DNA from: Callorhinus ursinus
Taxonomy: Eukaryota > Chordata > Mammalia > Carnivora > Otariidae
NCBI RefSeq assembly: GCF_003265705.1
Contig: NW_020312895.1
Location: forward strand, 1 to 64,000
Length of the DNA: 64,000 bases
Direction of reading: 5' to 3'
Below are positions 39,421-51,302 of this stretch, piece after piece. Position 1 is the stretch's first letter, and each line of letters starts with the position of its first letter. The position numbers and the translations under genes were made by a program. Under the pieces are notes generated by a model, which saw nothing but the letters and a program-made list of their open reading frames with translations, made no database searches and was not told where the DNA came from.

Positions 39421-41613
39421 CACAGGGTCTGAGCTCCGACACAGGCGACTGCACATCTTCTAGAGGGCTTGCCCCCATGCAGTTTGCCAACATTGGGAAA
39501 GGGAGCTCCACACACGGAAACACTGAGCAACCTCTTCAAGTTGAGAAAGAGGCTCCATGAAGGTTTCCCAGCCCGTGGAACTCTGGACGCTCCGGAGTGT
39601 CCTCTCCGCCCGCCCACGGCCACTCTTCCCACCACCCTGTGCCGGGACGCCAGGTTAGCAGCACTTCTGCGACACCTGCGCATATCGGGGTCCCTCCGCA
39701 TGCCCCCTCCTCTCTGGGACTCTGGCCCACGCATTGGAGACCTCATCTCTCTGAGTCCACTCCTGCCACTTCACTGCCGAGCATCTCCATGTGCCCTTGC
39801 TGTGGTCTGGAAAGCTGGGGCAGTATGAGACCACCTGATTTGATGGCGCTGTGCCTCATTTATCTCCGTGACTGGACGGAGCAGAACTTCTCTCTCGCTC
39901 ACCTTCCTTCCCATGCAGGTCAATGTGGCGAGCATGATGTTCCGCGGTGACTCAGACACAGGCCGGGGAAGGGGGGCGGGGAGGAGGTGCGCCTCCGTCT
40001 TGCAGCAGCTCCATCTGGAGCCTGTTCCAGAGGGGACACCGGCTCTCCCATGCAGGGCTTGGAACTGCTGCATTGACCTAAACCAGTGCTCTGGCCCTTC
40101 CTGATTTAAGAGAGGGTACAACCTGTGGGGATGGGATGGAATGTTGAGCACCTCTGTTTCAACATATCAGCCCAGAATAGGAGAGGTCTGTATTCTCAAA
40201 GCAAGCAGTCAGTCCATTTTCCAGCCCCTGACACAGGTGGCAAAGGAAGACCCAGGTGAGAAAATGTATAAATATTTTGTGTTTTTACAGTGGCAGCAAA
40301 AGCACCTGAGACATAAATACACACGTTACCAGAAAAGTGCCTGCTCCAACCTTGTAAAAAGGTCAGTTCCAACCTCTACTTTATCACCGTTTCCTCCTTA
40401 TCCCATTGGTAACCTCTCTATTCTGCCATCACATGATCTTGAGCTCTTTCTCCACCAGCCAGCCCTAGAGTCAGATAAAGAGTAAGAGGAGAAGGAGCTG
40501 ATCTGTGAATGAAGCAGAGGGGAGAGAGTATAAGAGCCAAAAGAGAGGAGGAAGAGACGGTAATGGAGCAAGGGAAAGCCTTTGGGGAGTTTCTGGTTAT
40601 AGCCTGGAATGTCTGGGATCTTGGTACTTCATTTCAGCCACATGTGCAAGGACAAGACAGGGAGGGAAGAAGAGTTAGGTTTCACTGAGAAAGTTGAGGT
40701 GATGGTGATGGAAGAAAGAGTTCTGGAAAGAAGAGACTGTTAACAGTGAAGCCAGCACCTTGTGCTGGATGTTTGGATTGGTTCTAGTGGCCCCTGTATC
40801 CCCAGACACCTGCACACCCCACCTGGGGTCACGGAGGAAGGAGTAGTTGTAGCACAGAGTACACAAGAGACTACTAAGGCATGCATGCATGCATGCACTT
40901 AATGAGATGCTTCAAGACCAGCACGTTCCCTTCTAGCGGGCAGATGTATGTGGTAACTACAGCATACAAGAGGCAACTTGGTGAACACCTTTCAAAGGCA
41001 AGATGAGGGAGTAAGTGGTTTTCAGACTTTTTAAAAATTCAACTCATCATAAAAAATACATTTTATATTCCAACCCAGTAAATCCTATATACCCTCACAC
41101 AACTGAAACATCAATTTCACAAAATGGAACTTATCCTTACTAATTGTGGTATGTTCTGATGCTTTCTTTTCTGTCCTATCCCAATTAAAAAATAAGTTCA
41201 TCAAGCTCCTCAGAATTGATTATGCCTGCAATTTCAAAAAAATTAGTTAGATGAGACACTGCCTCCTCGATCTCTGCTTCCTGTGGCCGGGGATAGAGGA
41301 TTCAATGAGCCAGGACTTATTCCCCCCGGAATGTGTTGGGATTTGCAATGTGACCATTTCCTCTGAGAGGGATCCCTGTGTGAGTAACTCATGCTTTGTT
41401 TTCAAAAGAGATCCCCTGAATCCTGTAGCAGTTTAACCACATTGGCCTGGAAGTGACTCTTCCACTATAAACAAACTAGAACAGTTTGTGAATTTGATGC
41501 TGAGAGCAATCTTATTTCTGAAGTCCAGGGAGGCAGTTCTCTGTTGTCCTTCATTTGTTAGCTACTAATGGTATATTAATATCTGCTGGTAAGGTTATTT
41601 TCTCTCAGCATTT
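39421..41613. other. Intergenic; moderately GC-rich stretch, no gene recognised
   Basis: 39421-40150 is GC-richer, with overlapping frames up to 126 codons on both strands. None has splice or domain support. A (GCAT)n run is at 40879-40897. Confidence 0.35.
40879..40897. repeat. (GCAT)n microsatellite
   Basis: Perfect 19-bp self-complementary tetranucleotide run, gcatgcatgcatgcatgca. Confidence 0.85.
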
Positions 41614-41625
41614 ATTAGGTATTTA

Positions 41626-41827
41626 TTTTTTTAAGATTTTATTTATTTATTTATTTGAGAGAGAGAGCAGAGAGCACAAGTTGGGGAGGGGAGGGAATGG
41701 GAGAAGCAGACCCCTTGCTGAGCAGGGAGCCTGATGTGGGAACTCCATCCCAGGACCCTGAGATCATGACCTGAGCTGAAGGCAGAAGGCAGACACTTAA
41801 TCGACTGAGGCACCCAGGCGCACCATT
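41626..41827 (-). mobile_element. Can-SINE (SINEC), reverse
   Basis: Target-site duplication attaggtattta at 41614-41625 and 41828-41839. Reverse orientation, with head 'ctgaggcacccaggcgc' at the right end. Confidence 0.95.
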
Positions 41828-42383
41828 ATTAGGTATTTATAAGTCACTTCTTATATAATACTTGCTCACTGACCACTGTCTTCACAACAGAGGAAAAGTC
41901 CCAGGGGAAAGAAAAGCAGCTCTCTTGGTCTTTCACTGAGTCTCTTTTGATTATTAATTATGTAATGCTGAGCAGCACACTTAACTCTTGAAATCTCATG
42001 TTCCCAATTTCTAAATTGGAAATAAGAATCTATACTATAGAAAGTTGTAAAGATAGAAGCTATGTGCGCACACACTTCAGTTCAATCATTGTCACTCAAT
42101 TCCTGACCACTGCAACAAAGCAAATATTGTTATAAAATGAGTCAATGAATTTTTTGGTTTCCCAGTGCATATAAAAGTTAGTGTGCAATAGCATTGTCTA
42201 AAAAAAGCAATCTATGTACCTTAATTGTAAAATATTTTATTGCTAAAAATCTGAGCTTTCATAAAGTCATAACCTTTCCACAGGTGGAGGGTCTGCCTCA
42301 GTGTTGGTGGCTACTGACTCATTGGGGTGGTGGTTGCTGAAGGCTGGGGAGGCCATGGCAATTTCTTAAAATAAAACAACAAT

Positions 42384-43092
42384 AGGGACACCTGGGTGGC
42401 TCAGTCGGTTAAGCATCTGCCTTCAGCTTGGGTCATGGTCCCAGGGTCCTGGGATGGAGCCCTCCATCAGGCTCTCTGCTCTGCAGGGAGTCTGCTTCTC
42501 CCTCTCCCTCTTCCTCTGTGCTCTCTCTCTCTCTCTCAAATAAATAAAATCTTTTTAAGAAAAAAAAGATAGCAGGAGGGGAAGAATGAAGGGGAGTAAG
42601 TCAGAGGGGGAGACGAACCATGAGAGACAATGGACTCTGAAAAACAAACTGAGGTTTCTAGAGGGGAGGGGGGTGGGGGGATGGGTTAGCCTGGTGATGG
42701 GTATCAAAGAGGGCACGTTCTGGATGGAGCACTGGGTGTTATGAACAAACAATGAATCATGGAACACTACACCAAAACAAATTATGTAATATATGGTGAT
42801 TAACATAACAATAAAAATTTAAATAAAATCTTTTTAAAAATTAAAAAAAATAAAAACCGAATTTACAATTGCATCAAAAGAATGAAATATCTAGGTTTGC
42901 CTGGGTGACTCAGTCAGTTAAGCGTCTGCCTTCCGCTCAGGTCATGATCCCGGGGTCCTGGGATTGAGTCCCACATCGGGCTCCCTGCTCAGCGGGGAGC
43001 CTGCTTCTCCCTCTCCCTCGGCCTGCAGCTCCCCTTGCTTGTGCTTGCTGTCTCTCTCTGACAAATAAATAAATAAAGTCTTAAAAAAAACA
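42384..43092 (+). mobile_element. Composite block: SINE + L1 3' end + old L1 scrap + SINE
   Basis: In order: SINEC 42384-42568; L1 3' end 42570-42840; old L1 ORF2 scrap 42855-42895 ('atttacaattgcatcaaaag'); SINEC 42896-43092. The block is flanked by aaacaacaat at 42374-42383 and a similar cacaacaat at 43091-43099. All parts face the same way. Confidence 0.85.
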
Positions 43093-43099
43093 CAACAAT

Positions 43100-44200
43100 G
43101 GAGTTTGCTGCCTCAGTTGACTCTTCCTTTCATGAATAATTGCTCTGTAGTACATGATGCTATTTGACAACATTTTACCCACAGAACTTTTGGTTCAGTG
43201 GTTTGTGTGTCAGTCCTCTCAAGCCCCACCACTGCTTTATCAACTAGGTTTATCTAATATTCTAATCTTTTGTTGTCATTTCAACAATCTTCATGGCATC
43301 ACCACCTGGAGTAGATTCTATCTCAAGAAACCACTTTCTTTGTTCATCCCTAAGAAGCAACCCCTCATCTGTTGAAGTTTTATCATGAGATCACAACAAT
43401 TTAGTCCCATCTTTAGGCCCCACTTCTGACTCCTCCTTTCCTGCTGTTTCTGCCACATCTGCAGTGACTTCCTCCCCTAAAGTCTTGAACCCAGAGCACT
43501 GAAGTCTTTCCACTAACACTTTCTCCATGTCAACAGTAAGGCTGTTTCACTTTCTGATCATCTATGTGTTCCCTGGAATAGCACTTTTAACGTCCTTCAA
43601 GAACTTTTCCTTTGCATTCACAACTTGGCTGTTTGGTAAAAGAGGCCTAGCTTTCAGCCTGCCTCAGCTTTTGACTCACTTTCCCCACTGCGCTTAATCA
43701 TTTCTAGCTTGTGATTTAAAGTGAGAGGCATGTGACCCTTACTTAAACACCTAGAGGCCACTGTAGGGGTATTAACTGGCTAATATCAATACTGTTTGTC
43801 TCAGGGAATAGGGAGGCCCAAGGATGTGGAGAGACATGGGGAAACAGTCAGAGATGGTAGGTGGAGCCCTCAGAACACACACATTTATCAATTAAGTTCA
43901 CCATCTTACTGGGCACGGTTCATGGGGCTGAAAAATGATGACAATAGTAACATCAAAGATCACATGATCACAGATCACCATAGGAAATATAATAATAATG
44001 GAAAATCTTGAAATATTATGAGAATTACTAAAATGTGACACAGTGACACAAGGTGAGCAAATGCTATTGGAAAAATGGGGCCAATAGTCTTGCTCGATGT
44101 GGGGTTGCCATAGACCTTCCAACTGTAAAAAATGTAGTATCTGCAGAGTGCAACAAAGTGAAGCACGGTAACACAAGCATGTCTGTGAGTGTCCTTTCCT
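43100..44200 (-). mobile_element. Tigger1-like Tc1/mariner DNA transposon, partial
   Basis: A 1.1-kb stretch matches, from memory, the reverse complement of the Tigger1 consensus in order: 'aagaaaccactttctttg', 'ttcaacaatcttcatggcatc', 'aacttggctgtttggtaaaag', 'agtaacatcaaagatcac' and 'aaatgtgacacagtgacac'. The right end, near 'caagcatgtctg', is the decayed terminal repeat. The transposase frame is destroyed. Orientation is set by my memory of the consensus and could be reversed. Confidence 0.8.
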
Positions 44201-46200
44201 TTGTTATGCTGTTCACCTACTGGTGAGAGAGGTGGTGGATGTTTTCATTACACATGGCAGTGAGGCCCCTCTCCCAACATGGACATGGACACAGAGTAGT
44301 TGGCTGTTGTACGCCTTATCTACCGTACTCGACACAGTTAAGCACATTCCCCATCATTCCCAACGTTCATGGAAGAGCAGTCCAGACTGTTTTGACTTGG
44401 GCATTCCACACAGTCCCTGGATTACTGTGGGCTGACTGTCACCCATCTGCTCCATGGAGCCTGCTCTGGCAAAGACGTATCACTGCCACCATGTGCTGGA
44501 CACAGCCTCCTCTTGGCAGCTCTCATCCACTTTGGCATGCCTGCTGCACCTGACACTGTCCGTGGAAACACTCCTTTCCTAGCTCTTCCAGTCTGCCCCA
44601 CCTTTCCATTGTTGTTGCTGATGCTCCTGACCTCTCATCTGTGAGATACTGGGTGGGGAGAGAGGTACTCCTGTGTCTGTGAGGAACACCAGAGAGGAGC
44701 GGGGAAGTGAGGACAGCAGGGGGCATGTGTCATGTCCCTTCCCAGCCCTGCCCTGAAGAGTATCTTTGGCCCCAGAGGAGAGAGCAGTTAGGGCAGAATC
44801 TGAGAGTCAGAACAGGAGCACTGCTGTACCAGGGCCTGGTGACCAAGGCCGGCACACATGGGAGACGTCCTGCTGCAATGCCAGAACACAGGGCCAGCAT
44901 CTGCTGTGTTGTGCAGAGCTGGTGACCTACACCTAGTATCCCCATCTCCAGAGAGCAGGAGGGAAGCAGCTTGCATGAAGGGCATTTCCATAGGGAGGCA
45001 GGAATGGCGAGGCTTTTCCTTGAGCATATGGGAGGCTCTGTGAGGTCTCCCAGCTCTGAGCTTTGGGCAGAGACTAGCCAGTTGTTCACCAAATATGTTT
45101 GCTCTTATTTCTCAGATTACAGTCAGATATTTCCCAGCAGCTTCCCTGAGGTGTGGTGTGTCCAGTTACAGTGAAGGGAAGAAGAAGTGCTGCCAACCCC
45201 TGTCGTTCTCAACACTGCTTTGTCATCTTCTAGCTTGATTTAAGTGAGTATGGGAATAATGTGTTGAGATTAGAATTGGGGCAGTCATTCAGCATGTGAG
45301 ATGGGACAGAAGAAGGGCTCTGGGCAGTATGGACAGGGAAGAACATTCTGGTTCTGCTATAGGCTTGACGCTGGATAACTGTTGGTTTTCACTCTCTGAA
45401 ACACTTTTGACAAGCAGAAAATATGCCTGTTTCCTTCCTTATGCTGGCCCCAGTGAGAACAGATGTCACAAGATGATGCCAAAGCAGTAGTTGAGTATTT
45501 TTGCACATTTCACATGGAGAGTCATGGATGGGAGGGAGGAATGACAAAGTTGTAGTCATACACTCATCAAGCATATATAAGGGATTTTTCTTGGTTTGTC
45601 CTATAAACCAGTTTATGTGGGTGAGGGAAGAGTGTTCTGCTCAGTCCACACTGTGGTATGTTGTCAATGAGAGTTTCCTAACTTGGCTGCACAGGGAGGA
45701 GGCTGGGTCCAGGAGATACATGGCATCAAAGAGCACCTCTTGAGAGCAAGGGTGGGAGGGAACCCAAACTTTTAATGTTAACTCTGGATCCTTGAAACTG
45801 GACCTTAATCCTGTCCTTAGTTTTCAACTCTGATTCTGGCTCTGATTTGGGCATATGTATGAACCCCATGTCGCGGCACTGATAAAGACAAGCTACAGTG
45901 ATGCTGGTGGCATCCAGGACAATATATAGAAAGTATAAGTTCTCAGATTCCCTGTGGAGGGTGAACACATTCATGTTTACCAAAATTAGGTTTCTTTTTT
46001 TTTTTTTACCCTTCTGAGTTACTAGTATTATAACAATATACTTCATTTTTCTTGCGACGAGAACTTTTGAGATCTACTCTCTCAGCAGCTTTCTAATATG
46101 TAACACGGTGTCATTAACTATAGTCACCATTGTGTCCCATGATGTATTTATTTTACATCTGAAAGTTTGTACCTTTTACCCACTTCACCCATTTCCTTCA
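44201..46200. other. Intergenic; no gene recognised
   Basis: Several overlapping frames of 60-120 codons (44239-45174, both strands) without domain similarity or paired splice sites. No young repeat seen until the SINE at 46214. Confidence 0.35.
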
Positions 46201-46213
46201 CCAATATGCTTTT

Positions 46214-46400
46214 ATTTTATTTTTTAATATTTTATTTATTGAGAAAGAAAGAGAGACCATGAGTGGGGGGAGGACCAGAGGGGAAGGGAGAAGCAGACTC
46301 CTCCCCGACATGGGGCTCCATCCCACGACCCTGAGATCATGACCTGAGCCAAAGCCAAGAGCCAGATGCTTAACCAACTGAGCCACCCAGGCACCCCCCC
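46214..46400 (-). mobile_element. Can-SINE (SINEC), reverse, inserted at an L1 tail
   Basis: Target-site duplication atatgctttt at 46204-46213 and 46401-46410. It landed at the 3' tail of the minus-strand L1 that follows, overlapping that L1's own target duplication. Confidence 0.94.
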
Positions 46401-49400
46401 ATATGCTTTTTTAATTTAAATTCAATTAATTAACATTAATGTATTATTGGTTTCAAAGGCACAGGTCTATGATTCATCAGTCTTATATAATATCCAGTGC
46501 TCATTACATGACATGCCCTCCTTAATGTCCATCACCCAGTTATCCCATTCCTCTACCCACCTCCCCTCCAGCAATACTCAGTTTGTTTCCTATGATTAAG
46601 ATGCTTTTATGGTTTGTTTCCCTCTCTGATTTTGTCTTGTTTTATTTTTTCCTCTTTTCCCCTATGATCCTGTTTTGTTTCTTAAATTCCAAATATCAGT
46701 GAGGTCATATGATAGTTGTCTTTCTCTGATTGAATTATTTTGCTTAACATAATACCTTCTAGTTCTATCCATGTCATTGCAAATGGCAAGATTTCATTTT
46801 TTTATGGCTGAGTAATATTCCTCTGTGTGTGTGTGTGTGTGTGTGTGTTTGTGTGTGTGTGTACCTCATCTTCTTTATCCATTCATCTGTCAATGGGCAT
46901 CTGGACCCTTTCCATAGTTTAGCTATTGTGGACATTGCTGCTGTGAACATTGGGATGCAATTGCCCCTTTGGATCACTACCTTTGTATCTTTGGGGTTAA
47001 TACTTAGTAGTGTAATTGCTGGATCATAGTGTAGCTCTATTTTCAACTTTTTGAGGAACCTCCATAGTGTTTTCCAGAGTGGCTGAACCAACTTGCATTC
47101 CCACCAACAGTGTAAGAGGGTTCCCCTTTCTCTGCATCCTCACCAACATCTGTCATTTCCTGACTTGTTTCCTTGATCTCACATTGTGACCGGTGTGAGC
47201 TGGTATCTCATTGTAGTTTTGATTTGTATTTCCCTGATGGCAATTGATATGGAGCATTTTTTCATGTGTCTGTTAGCCATTTGGATGTCTTCTTTGGAGA
47301 ATGTCTGTTCATGTCTTCTGTCCATTTCTTGACTGGATTATTTGTTCTTTGGGTGTTGAGTTTGAGAATTTCTTTATAAATTTTGGATACTAGCCCTTTA
47401 TCTGATATGTCATTTGCAAATATCTTCTCCCCTTCTGTCAGTCATCTTTTAGTTTTGTTGACTGTTTCCTTTGCTGTGCAAAAGCTTTTTATCTTGATGA
47501 AGTCCCAATAGTTCATTTTTGCCCTTGCTTCCCTTGCCTTCGGTGATGTTTCTAGGAAGAAGTTGCTTGACTGAGGTCACAGAGGTTGCTGCCTGTGTTC
47601 TGCTCTAGAATTTTGATGGATTCCTGTCTCACATTAAGGTCTTTCATCCATTTTGAGTCTATTTTTGTGTATGGTATAAGAAAATGGTCCAGTTTTGTTC
47701 TTCTGGATATGGCTGTCCAATTTTCCCAGCACCATTTATTGAAGAGACTGTCTTATTTCCATCAGATATTCTCTCCTGTTTTGTCAAAGATTAGTTGACC
47801 ATAGAGTTGAACGTCCATTTGTGGGTTCTCTATTCTGTTCCATTGATCTATGTATCTGTTTTTGTGCCAGTACCATACTGTCTTGATGATCACAGCCTTG
47901 TAACAGAGCTTGAAGTCTGGAATTGTGTTGCCCCCATCTTTGGTTGTCTTTTTCCACATTTTCCTGGCAAATATCTTCTCCTATTCCATGGGTTGCCTCT
48001 TATTTATAATGCAAGGGTGGTTTGACATTCACAAATTGATCGTGATAGATCACATTAACAATAAATGGTGCTGGGAAAATTGGACAGCCACATGCAGAAG
48101 AATGAAACTGGACCATTTCCTTGTACCATACACAAACATAAACTCAAAATGGATGAAAAACCTAAATGTGAGACAGGAATCCATCAGATGCCTAGAGGAG
48201 AACAGAGGCAGTAACCCCTTCGACATCAGCCACAGCAAATTCTTTCAGGACATGTCTCTAAAGGCAAGGGAAACAAAAGCAAAAATGAAATTTTGGGACT
48301 TCATCAAGATAAAAAGCTTCTGCACTGGAAAGGAAACAGTCAACAAAACCAAGAGGCAACTCACAGACTGGGAGAAGATATTTGCAAATGACATTACAGA
48401 TAAAGGGCTAGTATCTAAGATCTATAAAGAACTCTTCAAACTCAGCACCCAAAAAACAAATAATCCAGTCAAGAAGTGGGCAGAAGACATGAACAAACAC
48501 TTCTCCAAAGAAGACATACAAATGGCCAACAGACACACGAAAAAATGTTCAAAATCACTAGCCATCAGGGAAATACAAATCAAAACCACAATGAGATACC
48601 ACCTTAAGCCAGTTAGAATGACAAAAATGAACAAGACAGTAAACAACATATGTTGGTGAGGATGTGGAGAAAGGGGAACCCTCCTACACTGTTGGTGAGA
48701 ATGCAAGCTGGTGCAGCCACTCTGAAAACAGTGTGGAGGTTCCTCAAGACATTAAAAATAGAGCTACCCTATGACCCATCGATTGCACTACTAGGTGTTT
48801 ATCTCAAAGATACAGATGTAGTGAAAAAAGGGACACATACACCCCGATGTTCACAGCAGCATTGTCCACAATAGACAAACTGTTGAAGGAGCAAGGATGT
48901 CCTTCAACAGACAAATGTATAAGGAAGATGTGGTTCATATATACAAGGAAATATTACTCAGCCTTCAGAAAAGATGAATACCCACCATTTGCATTGACAT
49001 GGATGGAACTAGAGGTTATTATGCAAAGTGAAATAAGTCAAGCAGAGAAGGACAATTAATCATATGGTTTCACTCATATGTGGAACATAGGAATAGTGTA
49101 GAGGACACAGAGGAAGGGAGGGAAAACTGAATGGGAAGAAATCAGAGAGGGAGACAAACCATGAGAGACTCTGGACTTGGGGAAACAGACTGAGGGTTAC
49201 AGAAGGGAGGGGGGGGGTGGATGGGGTAACTGAGTGATGGGTATTAAGGAGGGCACATGTGGTGATGAGCACTTGTTGTTGTATGCAACTGGTAAATCAT
49301 TGAACATTATAGCAAAAACTAATGATGTACTATACGTTGGCTAATGAACATTAAAAAAAGAAAGGAAAAACATAAAATAATTGATCTATCTCAAATTTTT

Positions 49401-50499
49401 TTAAATTAAAGTTGCAAGACTAAAGAATCATGAGAAAAAAACATGAATTCTATGTGCTGTATTCTACTAGCACTGGAGTTTTACAGTTCTCATTGATTTG
49501 TAAACTTGGTCTTGGCTGGATGTTCTTGCTGATCTTCTGGGGGAGGGACCTGTTGCATTGATTCTCAAGTGTCTTTGCCCCAGGCAGAATTGTATTGCCC
49601 TTGTCAGAGGGCCAGGCTAAGTCATCTGCTCCGATTTGCTCTTTGTGCCTTTTGTTCCATGAAGGCTTTCCGCTCAGCTTTAGAGGATGAGAATGAAAAT
49701 GGCAGCCTCCAAATCTCCACCCCCAGAGCCAAAAGCTTGTGGTCCCACTCCTCAGTGCACCCTCAGAGAAAAGCAGTCAATCACTCCTGCCTCCCTGGTC
49801 TCCAGGCACACTCCATGCTCACCCAGCCTACAACCGAGCATTTCTATCTCAGGCACATGACCCCATTTTGAGTCTCTAAACCCTGTAGACTCCTGGTGCG
49901 CTCCCATGCTGCTCCTCCCAGGGGAGGAAGGAGAGTCTGGCTGGTTCTGCTGATTGTTGGACCCCTGCTCAGAGAGCAGTCGCCTGACTGGGCCATGGTT
50001 CACAGTTTATGGCAACCCAAAGCTGAGAGCCCACTCCTGGGCTCACTGTTTGCAGCTGGATTCCCAGCTTTGATGCTTGGGAATTCTGCTACACTCAGGC
50101 ACCTCTGGTCTTCCTGTGACCCTAAGGGTCCTGAGACCACACTGTCCCAGCTAGGGTTCTGCCCCTGCTTAGCCACCTGAGCAACATCCCTCACCTGAGC
50201 AGACTTCTAAAAGTTCTGATTTGGGGCTCCTCTGCTCTATCACTTGCAGGTAGCCAGTTTATGGAGGCTCCCTCCCCACAGTTTAGCTTCCCATATATCA
50301 CCTGGGATTCACTTCTTTGCACCTCCTACCCTGCAGAAAGTGGTCACTTTTCTGTTTGTAGAGTTGCAGCTGTTCTTTTCTTAGATATCCGGTTGAGTTC
50401 GCAGGTGTTCAGAATGGATTGATAACTTTCTAGCTGAATTCCTGGGACCAGATGAAACTAAGATCTCCTACTCTTCAGCCATGCTGGACTCCTCACGCC
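46401..50499 (-). mobile_element. Rearranged LINE-1 spanning 5'UTR to 3' end
   Basis: The 3' end is at about 46410 ('ttaattaacattaatgtatt'), reverse ORF2 C-terminal text runs up to about 48003, and a CpG-depleted relative of the 1-3504 5'UTR occupies about 49420-50499. The repeat ccaatatgc occurs on both sides (46201-46209 and 50500-50508), so the whole block looks like one insertion. ORF1 and the first half of ORF2 are absent. In their place is an L1 3' half in the opposite orientation (48005-49390). A (GT)n run is at about 46825-46862. Confidence 0.75.
48005..49390 (+). mobile_element. Sense-inverted L1 3' half nested in the preceding L1
   Basis: Begins with a short RT-region scrap (48005-48055, 'gatagatcacattaac'), jumps to 'aatggtgctgggaaaattgg' further downstream in ORF2, then runs through the ORF2 C-terminus (open 47910-48659, ending NICW) and 3'UTR to an A-rich tail at 49350-49390. 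About 1 kb of it is the inverted counterpart of 46790-47730. Confidence 0.85.
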
Positions 50500-50954
50500 C
50501 CAATATGCCTCTAAAGCCACAAAATAATGTGTTTTTTAAAATTCTCCTAGTAAATTAATTTCAACATCATCAGACTTTATTATAGGATGAAGACAATAAT
50601 TAAGTATGGGAACTTGGATAATGATATGGTATTCTTAGAAAGAGCATACTAGGCACTAACCACAAGTCTCTCCTCCACTGAGTCAACTGATGAGACCATC
50701 AGGGATTTTCATTGCTGATCTCATGATGTTTATTTATAACATTTCCACTTGATTCTGTTTTTATATTTCCCATCACTGCTCTTCCATCTTCTCATGCATG
50801 CTTTCCACCTTCCACTAGATCTTTGGACACATTAATCATGAAGATTTTAGGTCCTTGTCAAAGAGTTCCAACATCTGTCATCTCTGAATTGGTCCTATTG
50901 ATTTGTCTCTTGACCGTGGTAGTTTTTTCTTTGCTACTTTGTGTGTATAATTTT

Positions 50955-51282
50955 TTTTAATTTTTATTGTTATGTTAATCACCATATATTACATAATTTG
51001 TTTTGGTGTACTGTTCCATGATTCATTGTTTGTTCATAACACCCAGTGCTCCATGCAGAATGTGCCCTCCTCAATACCCATCACCAGGCTAACCCATCCC
51101 CCCACCCTCCTCCCCTCCAGAAACCTCAGTTTGTTTTTCAGAGTCCATCATCTCTCCTGGTTCGTCTCCCCCTCTGACTTACTCCCCTTCATTCTTCCTC
51201 TCCTGCTATTTTCTTCTTTTTCTTTTTTCTTAAAATATGTTGCGTTATTTGTTTCAGAAGTACAGATCTGTGATTCAACAGT
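50955..51282 (-). mobile_element. L1 3'-end insertion, two 3' ends in tandem
   Basis: Flanked by tttgtgtgtataatttttt-type repeats at about 50939-50957 and 51283-51301. The main part (to about 51225) is the carnivore L1 3'UTR in reverse. A second short L1 3' end of another type follows ('gttgcgttatttgtttcag', 'gtgattcaacagtc'). Confidence 0.85.
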
Positions 51283-51302
51283 CTTTGTGTGTATAATTTT
51301 TT

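Noticed and set aside
39420..40151. Cluster of 64-126-codon ORFs on both strands
   Set aside because: Mutually overlapping frames in moderately GC-rich DNA without domains or exon signals.
44239..45174. Overlapping 60-120-codon ORFs
   Set aside because: No similarity recognised and no paired splice sites. Treated as chance frames.
46829..47029. ORF starting with a Cys-Val repeat
   Set aside because: Translation of a (GT)n run inside a reverse L1.
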